Notes under the pieces: generated by a model
Databases searched by the model: none
Told to the model about the DNA's origin: nothing
What the model saw: only the letters and a program-made list of their open reading frames with translations
Shown: positions 49,632 through 64,000 of the stretch, one piece after another
Position numbering within the stretch: position 1 is the stretch's first letter
How the letters are laid out: the number at the start of each line of letters is the position of its first letter
Translations under genes and position numbers: made by a program
From: Eriocheir sinensis
Taxonomy: Eukaryota; Arthropoda; Malacostraca; Decapoda; Varunidae
Length of the DNA stretch: 64,000 bases
Reading direction: 5' to 3'
NCBI RefSeq assembly: GCF_024679095.1
Contig: NW_026112163.1
Location: 100,001-164,000 of the forward strand

Positions 49632-49884
49632 GACCGCTTTCACAGTCATTTTGTTTGTTTTTATCGTTACAAATGGCGGTGATTGCCGCTATAGTATTTC
49701 CACGTAAAACTGGCCTATGGGGTTGTGGCGGCTGCGGGGTGAGCCCAGCCCCGCACCTTACCACATACTCTCAACACCTCTCACCTCTACCACTACCCCA
49801 TAGGCCAGTTTCACGTGGAAAAATATGCGTTGATCACCGCCATTGGTAACGATCAAAACAAATAAAGTGAAAGCGGCCCTAGGA
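49632..49884. mobile_element. MITE with about 95-bp terminal inverted repeats
   Basis: Left arm 49,632-49,726 and right arm 49,793-49,884 are inverted copies. Both, read inwards, have GGG(A/C)CGCTTTCAC, ATCGTTAC(A/C)AATGGCGG, TGAT..., TTTCCACGT(A/G)AAACTGG, CCTATGGGGT(T/A)GTGG. The short centre has no coding capacity. Flanks read TTA on the left and TA on the right, which would fit a 2-3 bp target duplication (PIF/Harbinger-like), but the superfamily is not certain. Confidence 0.8.
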
Positions 49885-50001
49885 GTAGGGAACAGTGTTG
49901 GGGCGGTGGACTCCCAAGTCGCCCAAAGTGAACATCACCTACACTGCAACAAGACAAGACCCATAACTTAAAATAAAGTTAGTTCCGTATTGGACACTCA
50001 C

Positions 50002-50112
50002 CCTGGGGGGCGGCCTGCACGCCGAGGGGGAGCTCCTCCTCCACGAGAAACACTGCCAGGGCACTTAAGGGCACGCGGCGGACCTCGACCTTGATCTTGA
50101 TGTCACAGGGGA
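50002..50112 (-). other. Candidate host exon with splice donor
   Basis: The minus strand reads CDIKIKVEVRRVPLSALAVF then LVEEELPLGVQAAPQ, and runs into CAGG|GTGAGTG, a near-consensus donor at 50,001. Composition is unlike the surrounding repeats. No acceptor is evident (purine-rich upstream), so it may be a first exon or a chance frame. No family recognised. Confidence 0.25.
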
Positions 50113-50580
50113 CTTGTTTGCTTCCTCCTCCTCTTCTTCTTCTCCTTCCTTTATAGCTTCTTGGGTCCTTCTTGATTGTTTGACTTTTCTGTCTCCCTAT
50201 ATTCAGACTTACCTATTTTCTCCTTTCCGATTGACCTATTTTTTAACTTTTTTTATTTTATTTCCCTGTTTTCCTCTTTTCCCTTCTCCTCTTGTTTATC
50301 TGCAACAATAAACTATCAATCAATCAAATATCCTCTTTGTACATCTTCTTAGGTCCTTCTTGAGTCTTTATTTTTTTCTTTGTACCTATATTCAGATTTT
50401 CCTGTGTTTTTCTTGTCATTTAGTACCTATTTTCCCCATGTTTCTTTTAGTTCCGTATTTTCTTCTTCTTTTGATCTGATCTGCTTCTTTTTTCTCTTCT
50501 TCACACTATATTCAGGTTTTCCTATTTTCCGATTTGCCTATTTTCCCTATTTTTTCTTCTTTTCTTTCTAACTGGAGACT
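50113..50580. repeat. T-rich imperfect tandem repeat
   Basis: TCTT(A/G)GGTCCTTCTTGA, CTATATTCAGA(C/T)TT and CCTATTTTC recur in order at about 50,157, 50,345 and in part at 50,500, giving a period near 185 bases. The open frames are Phe/Ser-rich artefacts. Confidence 0.6.
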
Positions 50581-50729
50581 TTTTATGCCCTAAGTTGTTG
50601 TCTTTTTATGCATTTTATTTATGGTCTTTTATTTCTTGTATTTTCTTTTCCTTACGCTTAGTTTTATCCTTGGAGGAATAATACATGGAGTGGCCCTCAG
50701 CGGGTCGCTCTCTTGGAGGAAGATTCTTC

Positions 50730-50822
50730 CTCCTCTTGAGCATGCATTGCCTAACTTTGTAATAAACTACCGATGAAGTCCTTAAAGCCCCGGACCTGAC
50801 AACGTATATCCTATACTGCTTA
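50730..50822 (+). pseudogene. LINE-A linker fragment
   Basis: GAGCATGCATTGCCTAA, then ACCGATGAAGTCCTTAA and CCCCGGACCTGACAACGTAT match LINE-A around 21,112-21,154 and its continuation. It ends at CTGCTTAA, next to a piggyBac-like terminus. Confidence 0.75.
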
Positions 50823-51480
50823 ACCCTAGAATGGAAACCGTTTGCCGTTTGGCACAAAAATTAAGGTGTTTTTGAAACTCGCGCTCACTGTGGTTAACCT
50901 TGGCCGAATTTTTCAACTCATTCACGGGCATGTATTAGTGCGTCGGGTGCCCTGTTGAGGAGAGGGTATCACAGTCCTCTGCTCCCTCTCACTTCTCTAG
51001 TATGAGTGCCCCGTGTGCCATTCGGCACCGTGTTTCCAGTAACGTTATTTTTGTTGTCAAATAAAGTTTTGGAAGTGGCCATTTTGACCCAGGTGTGACG
51101 ACATGTAGGAATTTTTTTTTGGGGGGGTGAGTATACATTAGCCTTTGTACTTCACAAAAACACTACAGAAGTTTTTTATTTTTTATTCGGTGATGCGTGA
51201 TAACGTCCATGTTACGAGACAGATCGTTCAATGAGTATGACTTGGCAGCATTTATTTGGTGTGAGGACGTACTTTCATCACGTTGCAAGCAGGAGAATCG
51301 CCATTTTCCTTTGTCATTCGGTACATGGTTTCCTGGCGCCGTATGATCAACCATTCGTATCTCACCATTTGGTCCTAATTCCTCCATTGTGGTCGCAAGT
51401 GCTGCTCCGTACGTGCGATGTTCAAACAAAGATTACATATAAAAGAAAGACAGGAAAGCTGAACGAAACTCTGTGAGCAG
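50819..51480. mobile_element. Possible piggyBac end or non-autonomous element
   Basis: TTAACCCTAGAATGG at 50,819 is TTAA followed by the CCCTAGA start typical of piggyBac termini. Inside, TGGAAACCG...GCCG..TGGCAC (50,828-50,850) recurs inverted at about 51,013-51,038 and again in part at 51,316-51,335. The other end was not found and no transposase is present. Confidence 0.35.
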
Positions 51481-51559
51481 CAGGCGTCGGCTCGTTAGAT
51501 GGCCTTGGTGTAATACCGACACCCAGGACCAAGACCAAGACCCCAAGACATGAAAACAT

Positions 51560-52590
51560 TGAGGCAGAGAATGAGTATCAGAATACATGGTCAGATTATG
51601 TAAGGCAACAGAGGGTCACTAAACGGAAGATTAGGGAGGCCAAGGTCAGGCGTGAGAGGAGTGTGATTGAGGCTCTGAAAGAAAAAGGCCTAGAAGGTGG
51701 GCGTGGATGGTATAAATTCTTGAGGGGTGAGAGAGTGACTGATAGTGAAACCGTGGAATGCTTGAAAGTAAATGGTGAGGATATCAGGGACACAGATAGA
51801 AAGAAAGAGTGTATAAAAGGTTTCTGGGAAGAGATTGGAGGGTTGGGTGAAGTTTTTGAGTGTGAGAGAGGGATGTGTAACGCTTGAGAGGAAGGATGCG
51901 GATGAGCTGAATGAGAGAATTAGCAGAGAGGAAGTCGAGGTATGTTTGAAGAAGCAGAAGAATTGCAAGGCAGCAGGACTGGATGAGATCCCGTATGAAT
52001 TGTATAAGAATGGAGGTGAGGTGGTGATAGACAGGATGACTGTGCTGTTCAACTGTGTATGGGAGAATGAGAGAGTGGCTCGGGAATGGAACGAATGCAG
52101 AGTGACTCTGATACAGAAGGGAGGACATAGGAGTAAGAAAGAGCTGAAGAATTATAGACCGATAGCCCTGGCGAATACGGTGGGAAAGATCATATGTGCT
52201 GTGTAGAATGAAAGGCTCTGTAAGTGGATTGAAAGAGAGTGCTGGGTGAGGAGCAGAATGGTTTTTCCACAGACAGGAGGGCAGAGGACAATGTGTGTGT
52301 GGTAAATGAGATGATAGAGAGGAAAAAGAGGAATGGAAGTCCGTTGTATCTTGGGTTTCTTGATATTGAGAAAGCGTATGATAGAGTAAACAGGGAGGTG
52401 ATGTGCAAGGTACTGGAGAAAGTAGGTTTGAGTGATAAGATTGTGCGAATCATAAGGAGTATGTATGTGGATATGGTTAGGAACATTAGAGACAGAGTGG
52501 GTGAGGAGTGAAAGAGGTGTTAGGCAGGGCTACATCCTGTCTCCAACTCTCTTCAGTCTGTATACTGTTGTGCTGGAAGCTTCCCCAGGA
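51560..52590 (+). pseudogene. LINE-F reverse transcriptase, 3'-truncated
   Basis: Linker (WSDYVRQQRVTKRKIREAKV; GRGWYKFLRGERV), then CKAAGLDEIPYELYKNGGEV, EWNECRVTLIQKGG, LKNYRPIALANTVGKI, EEQNGFSTDRRAEDNV, LYLGFLDIEKAYDRVNREV, then RGVRQG and ILSPTLFSLY. Frameshifts near 51,880 and 52,210 and stops break it. The sequence ends near 52,590, before the catalytic ADD motif. Its clade differs from LINE-A to LINE-E and I do not name it. The MULE target site follows directly. Confidence 0.8.
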
Positions 52591-52611
52591 AGACCATAGG
52601 CCTCTAGAAGG

Positions 52612-52620
52612 CTCCGGGAG
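52612..52620. repeat. Left target site duplication of the MULE
   Basis: CTCCGGGAG, repeated exactly at 60,138-60,146 in the same orientation on the other side of the element. Nine bases is within the 8-11 base range known for Mutator-superfamily transposons. Confidence 0.93.
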
Positions 52621-53116
52621 GCATATATTCACTCTGTATACTCCACTCGCACTCCTGCGAGAACGGTAGGCAGACGGCTTTAGGTAAGGGGTGACTCCAA
52701 CAAACTTGCTGCGCGCTGTGATTCTCGCCGTCCTTAGAGGTTAAGGGGTGACTCCAACAAACTTGCTGCGCGCTGTGATTTTCGGCGTTCTTAGACATAT
52801 CACCTGTGTGTGTGTGTGCGCTCGCCGTTATTTGTGTGTGAATGCACGTATCCGTCGTGTGCGTTGTGTCATGCTGTATAGTGTAGTTATTTTTTCTCAA
52901 GGTAAATATTTAACGTGAAAGGGCTATATATAAGAATTTATCATGTTTTATTTCTTTATCATGCTAAGAATAGGTATATCTATGTGTCTGTCTGACTCTG
53001 CGTCTCTGTCTGATCGTGTAGTAATTTTTTCTCAAGGTAGATATAATATAATGTGAAAGGGCTTTATATATGCACTTATCATGTTTATTTTTCTTCTTCA
53101 TGGTAAGTATATGACC

Positions 53117-53194
<78 letters not shown>
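52621..53194 (+). repeat. MULE left terminal inverted repeat
   Basis: Contains two tandem 57-bp units (from 52,685 and 52,742; shared core GGGGTGACTCCAACAAACTT), then two longer related blocks beginning at GTGTAGT (52,881) and GTGTAGT (53,016) with TTTTTTCTCAAGGTA(A/G)AT and GTGAAAGGGCT(A/T)TATATA, then (TC)n and the start of (TA)n. Such repeated subterminal units are typical places for transposase binding. Confidence 0.92.
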
Positions 53195-53212
53195 CATTTT
53201 TTGTGTATTCAC

Positions 53213-53300
<88 letters not shown>

Positions 53301-53771
53301 CATCATCTGTTTTGTAATAATTTATATCATTGACCTGGAATAGCCTGACACGTCAGATTAAGTTTGTGTAAGCACAGGAAGTTAAAGTTAACGCCTTCAA
53401 CACTAGGCCGCATATATTGCTTCCTATCGCTGCCCTTAATATATCCCAGAATACATATACTGCGTCATGGCCCATTGCGAATCTTGATGTGCACAGACAG
53501 GCTGGACACAAGTGTTCAGTGCCGTTTGCACCATTTAGTGATGAAGAGGTTTAAGTTGTTCTTGCCAGGTGTTTGGTGTGAGGTCAGGTTGAAGAGGATT
53601 AGGATGCGTGAGGTTAGTGTGACCTGACTACAGGTGGAGGTGCAAGAATTATAAAAAAGAAGGGGGAAGGAGCAGACTTTAGGGGGTTCTAGGGGAGTGA
53701 GAGGTCAGTGAGGTTAAGTGTAATGCTTGGTTGCTGTCTGCTGAGAGGTCAGTTAGTCTCTTCACTTCGCC
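53195..53771. other. MULE 5' region between TIR and gene
   Basis: A (TA)n tract (about 53,220-53,294) and then unique sequence leading to the transposase start. The promoter is presumably here or in the TIR; no TATA box or initiator is clear. Confidence 0.5.
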
Positions 53772-59379
<5,608 letters not shown>

Positions 59380-59475
59380 GACAATAGTACGTATTCTTTT
59401 GACCATAAGTAAGTTACTGTGTGTGAAATAATATATGTTCAACTGGTTTAAGAAATATTCATTAATTCCACCCCC

Positions 59476-60137
<662 letters not shown>

Positions 60138-60146
60138 CTCCGGGAG
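60138..60146. repeat. Right target site duplication of the MULE
   Basis: CTCCGGGAG, exact match in direct orientation to 52,612-52,620. Confidence 0.93.
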
Positions 60147-60220
60147 AAGCGAGCAGGGGGGCGGGGAGCAAAGCGAGCCGTCCACGCCCCGTGGGGCGCG
60201 GCCAGACGCCAAGCGGGAAG

Positions 60221-60590
60221 TGTTGCCAACTCGCATATATTTTTGCTACATGTTCTTGTATGATCTAAAATATACTGTAACATTCTAGACTGTACAGTTC
60301 TGGATATATATATAGGAGAAGAGGGCGAGAGAGTCCAGTCCCAGTGTAAACATGTAAATATTAATCCTAAATATCTATCCGTTTCCACTTCTTCTCCCTC
60401 TATCTGTATAAATCCTCTTAGACTAGGCAACCTCATGAACGAACGATGACGCACATAGCTTGTGCGGCTGCCGAGGGCAGTCATCATTTCGTCTCGATAG
60501 AGTTCGCATCACACGCTCCGTGTAAGCCACAAAACCAGTAAAAAGACAATTTAAGCAAAGACTTTAACTCCAAACCTGCTAAACTTATAT
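60221..60590 (+). repeat. Probable 5' LTR of a Ty3/gypsy element
   Basis: Starts TGTTGCCAAC, a common gypsy LTR opening, and ends just before a primer-binding-like TGGTGGCAGCGG. It contains a TATA-like GATATATATATAGG at 60,303-60,316 with AGTCCAGTCCCAGTG downstream as a possible start region. The 3' LTR lies beyond the window, so the borders rest on position and motifs only. Length about 370 bp. Confidence 0.7.
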
Positions 60591-60608
60591 TGGTGGCAGC
60601 GGTTACAA
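60591..60608 (+). promoter_or_regulatory. Probable tRNA primer-binding site
   Basis: TGGTGGCAGCGGTTACAA directly after the LTR. It starts TGG, the complement of tRNA 3' CCA, and TGGTGGCAGC is a frequent sequence at this place in gypsy-type elements. Primer tRNA not identified. Confidence 0.7.
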
Positions 60609-61025
60609 CGCGATTACAAAGCGATTACAAAGGATTTATCATAAAATAATACTGGCCTACACAAAGTGCCTCAAATTCCGTGGTGACTCCGTTGGCAACG
60701 ACTCAGTGAACCAGTCTTTCCTCAAGCGACCTCACAACTGCTTCACACCCAAGGTATCTTACCATTTCCTTACGGATTACCTACGAATCTTCCTATAAAA
60801 TTACCTTTAATCTTACTTAAATTTTCCCTTCCTATAATTTTCCTTATATACGTCCTAATATCTCCCCTACATTACAGCTTGTGCCGGAGAGCAGAGAGAA
60901 GTGAGTTAAACCACATCTCCTGCGACCCAGTCTCCCCCCTCACCATACATCAGCCATTCCATCATGCTCTGGTCTCCTTACAAATGCATCGGACACAGCT
61001 AAGTGACTCCCCCGTCTAACTCCCC
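60609..61025 (+). other. Gypsy leader between primer site and gag
   Basis: Untranslated leader of about 415 bases, pyrimidine-rich in parts, where packaging signals would be expected. No open frame of note. Confidence 0.5.
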
Positions 61026-62204
61026 ATGTCCCAGGATCGAAAATTGGAAGAGGCTCTATCCTCTGCCTTCAGCGGTTTAACGATTGATACTCCCCATCAC
61101 ACAGTCCTCCGTTCAGGAGCTGCTTATCCAAAACCTATTCCCCCAGCACCCCCATTACCTCCTGCAAAGACGCTCCCCTCAGACTTTTCACCAGAGCCTT
61201 CCCAGACTACTTCCTCTTCCCAGACAGAACAGCACCAAAGTGACACAACCATGAGTGACAAACCTCAAAACGTCATTTTAAGGGGCGAGGATAAAAATCC
61301 AAAATATACGGGCTCAGAGGAGACCGGCCCCGACCTCCTAACTCACCTGCAGAGGGTAGAGGATGCTTTTACCAAATTCCAATATACAAATGAAAAGGAG
61401 AAATTGGCCCACCTTTACGACAGCATCCACACGGGCCCTTGTCGGGCTCAATCCATTATAAAAAGTGACGCATTCAAGAAAGCCAAAACATATGATGAAG
61501 CGAAAGCAAATCTCATCAGCCATTTCGGCTCCACATGCAAACAGGGTGCCCTGTCAGTCTTGTTCCGCCTAGCGGCTACCTACCGTCCCAAAATAAAGGC
61601 TAATATTGCAGTGGATGACTGTTTAGGCGTCATGGTGGAGCTTTCACAGAGTTTGAAACCCAATTCCGTCACTCCCCGTGGACTACCGATGAGAAAATGA
61701 ACCTTGAGGATGTGTGCCGCCTTTTCTCATACTTTATCTTTCTCCTCAATTGCACGGAGACACTCTTCAAAGAGTTACAAAAGGAAGAACCCCTACCAAA
61801 AGGTAGAACCCTAGTTAACAAAATCAGTCACATGTCGGGACGAGAGCCACCAACAGAACCCACATCATCAGCTGTTAGGGGTGTCAGACTTCAGAGGGCG
61901 TCCCCAAAGTCGCTCCCCGACCGGAGCTCAGACCCCTAGGAACCGCTCTGCCACACCCCGCGGCCGCCGCCCTTACACTAGAGGCAGGGGTCGCGGGCGT
62001 GGCTATAACACTCAATATTGTTACAACTGCAGAATCACAGGACACCATACACGTAATTGCTGGTACGGCAGCAACACCCAACAGTCAAATCAATATTGTT
62101 CCTACCATAAGACATCAGGCCATAACACCAAGGATTGCCGCGCGAGGCCCCGGGGAGGTACCTCGTCGGGGAAGCCTCGCGCCACGTCTCCCGCAATAAC
62201 ATAG
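61026..62204 (+). pseudogene. Gypsy gag: capsid-like region and two zinc knuckles
   Basis: From ATG 61,026: a Pro/Ser-rich leader, then a capsid-like part with TGPDLLTHLQRVEDAFTKF, KLAHLYDSIHTGPCRAQ and YDEAKANLISHFGS. Near 61,677 the frame slips (next part MNLEDVCRLFSYFIFLL in another frame), and near 61,880 it slips back. Nucleocapsid: SDFRGRPQSRSP, an Arg/Gly-rich GRGRGRGY box, a perfect CCHC knuckle CYNCRITGHHTRNC and a variant CSYHKTSGHNTKDC, ending at TAG 62,202-62,204. Gag packages the element RNA. The two opposite frameshifts damage about 68 codons; whether they are mutations or sequence errors cannot be told. Confidence 0.82.
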
Positions 62205-64000
62205 GCTCAGGTACAAATCACACCAGGTGTGTGGTATTCAACACCCCCAACCCGCACACCTTTAAACAAACCAAGTACATCCACAGCTCATTTTGACATT
62301 GAAACCCAACCTACGGATGTTGAAACCACTACCATGAAACACCATCGCATCGCTCTTTATCCCCAATCCTCCCTTGCCATGACTGTCCCTGCTCAGTGTA
62401 ATGGTCACCAAATTAGTGTTTTCATGGACACAGGGGCATGTCCCAATATCATAAACATCGGAACATTGCGTGCCTTACATGACGCAAAGACAACCTTGGT
62501 ATTGGAACCTCCCTGCCTAAAATTAAGTGGACTAGATGACACATCATTTAAAGTAGTTGGACACACCCCCTTGTCTATCCAGTTGGCTAACTCCCCGTCC
62601 CCGATTACAGCCACCTTTCATGTGTGTCATGGTTTGAATATCCCAGGTGATATTCTTTTGGGTCTTCAATCTATGCGGGAACACTGCTTATCCCTAGCTC
62701 CAGCAGAAGATTGTGTTTACCAACATGAAACACCAATTAGGACACTCACGGTCCCAAAGCCATTATTGTGCACTTCTCCCTCCGCCGATGGAGAATATAC
62801 TCATCTTTCTAGCGTGGCCCAGCGGTCACTGGTTGATAATTCATCTCCAGCAGTGCATGTTATTAAGGAACAAAGTGCATCATCCTCCAATTCATTACCT
62901 CCCTCTCCCTCTTCTTCCTCTTCGCAAGAGCATTTGAGGGTCCACGGCGTTCTGGGGACTGACGTCACGTTAGAAGGACGTGGATCAGCTATGCTTCAAA
63001 TGCGTCTTGCTGGTATAAGTGATGAATGTGAGGCTATCTGTATGAGTGAGAGCTTGAAGATGAAAGCCATGACTATGGAGGATGCACTTTGCAAAGTAGA
63101 TAAAAATGGTCAAACCTTCCTAATAATGCACAACTCATCCCCATACGTACGCAAGTTCCGTCAAGGGACATGCGTCGTTGACTTTGAAGTTCTACCTGAA
63201 CGCATAGGTAGCGTACAGGAAACAGAGATCATCTCCCCCTCTGAAATCTTGCGGAGTGATCATCATAAACAAAAAGTAAATGATTACCTAGCTACTCATC
63301 TCGAAGATCTAGCTTTTCCAGAAGCAAGGGAGAAATTGCACAACCTACTAGATACATACCACTCCATTGTCAGTCTGCCGGATGATCCTATTGGATCCAC
63401 AAATGTTTTAACACATACAATACCGGTTGATCCCAATACCAACCCCATCTATGTGCCTGCATACAGAACACCACACTCTCAAAGAGCTATCCTAGATACT
63501 GCAGTTAAAAACATGTTAGCATCAGGTATCATAGAACACACTACTTCTCCCTGGAACTTTCCCATTTTCCTTGTGAAGAAGAAAAACGGCCAATTTCGGC
63601 CAGTTGTAGACTACAGGAAACTAAATGCTGTTTCGCACCCTCAAAGATACCCCTTACCTCACTTGCAGGATATTTTAAGCAGCATGGGCACCAACAACAA
63701 GGTTTTCACGACCTTAGATTTAGCAAGTGGCTATTGGCAGGTAGACCTCGATGAGCATAGTAAACCGCTTACAGCCTTCTCTACCCCTTCGGGTCACTGG
63801 CAGTTTCGTAAACTCCCCTTTGGAGTTAGTGGTGCGCCACTAACGTTCCAAAGGCTAGTCAACAAAGTCTTGCATGGCCTCCTTGGCAAACAGGTTTTCG
63901 CCTTTATAGATGACATCATCATAGTGTCACAGGATGTCGACTCACACATTACCTTACTACAAGAAGTATTTAATCGCCTTTACCAGGCAGGTCTAACTGT
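62205..64000 (+). CDS. Gypsy pol: protease and reverse transcriptase, open to window end
   Basis: The frame is open for about 598 codons from just after the gag TAG, in the same frame, to the window edge. There is no obvious initiating ATG near the start (the first in frame is near 62,334). Protease: VFMDTGACPN (active-site DTG) and GDILLGLQSM. A Ser-rich spacer follows. Reverse transcriptase begins near 63,400 with VPAYRTPHSQ, SGIIEHTTSPWN, FLVKKKNGQFRPVVDYRKL, TTLDLASGYWQVDLD (first catalytic Asp), KLPFGVSGAPLTFQRLV and FIDDIIIVSQD (catalytic DD). These are the standard Ty3/gypsy motifs. RNase H and integrase would lie beyond the window. No break is visible, so this is the best-preserved retroelement reading frame here. 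Confidence 0.9.

Noticed and set aside
60221..64000. Endogenous retrovirus with an envelope gene
   Set aside because: The visible part shows only gag and pol of Ty3/gypsy type; the region where an envelope gene would lie is outside the window, so no claim can be made.

Overview
This is eukaryotic, intron-bearing, repeat-saturated DNA. The long dinucleotide tracts, the dense non-LTR retrotransposons (CR1-like, Jockey-like and I-like) and the piggyBac, Mutator-like and Ty3/gypsy elements look like intergenic DNA of a decapod crustacean, probably a crab. That assignment is inferred from how familiar these reverse transcriptase families look; nothing in the window proves it. I found no convincing host gene. 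Two short reading stretches that end in splice-donor-like sequence are the only host-exon candidates. No rRNA, tRNA gene, CRISPR array or prokaryotic operon is present. The only tRNA-like sequences are the heads of two SINE families.

Layout. 0-1.2 kb: piggyBac transposase cut by the window edge. 1.25-1.9 kb: microsatellites. 1.9-3.6 kb: decayed gypsy pol with a SINE in it. 3.6-5.7 kb: gypsy flank with no gene. 5.8-13.4 kb: minus-strand LINE remnants (a CCHC-type ORF1; an esterase-type ORF1 with endonuclease and reverse transcriptase) separated by a broken piggyBac. 13.9-14.7 kb: a higher-order satellite built of (TC)n tracts and short islands. 14.7-17.4 kb: decayed LINE. 17.9-31.7 kb: a three-level Russian doll, with LINE-A (+) split by LINE-B (-), itself split by LINE-C (+). 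31.7-33.3 kb: satellite and low complexity. 33.3-52.6 kb: LINE-B, LINE-C, I-like LINE and other LINE fragments, more SINE copies, MITE-like inverted repeats and piggyBac-like ends.

The standout is at 52,621-60,137: an almost perfect Mutator-like (MULE) DNA transposon. It has a 9-bp target duplication (CTCCGGGAG) on both sides, terminal inverted repeats of about 575 bp that differ at only a few positions, and one six-exon gene whose five introns are all GT-AG. The spliced gene encodes a 773-residue transposase with an N-terminal C2H2-like domain, the D-D-E triad and a SWIM zinc finger. A single extra A in an A8 run is the only lesion seen. The introns carry microsatellites and two copies of a second tRNA-derived SINE.

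The window ends inside a Ty3/gypsy element (5' LTR, primer-binding site, damaged gag, open pol). Its pol is separated from the nucleocapsid region by one in-frame TAG.

The window therefore reads as an insertion record. Old decayed LINEs form the substrate, the LINE-C copies look young, and the MULE and the terminal gypsy look youngest or best preserved. All coordinates and translations are by eye; family names below the superfamily level are tentative.
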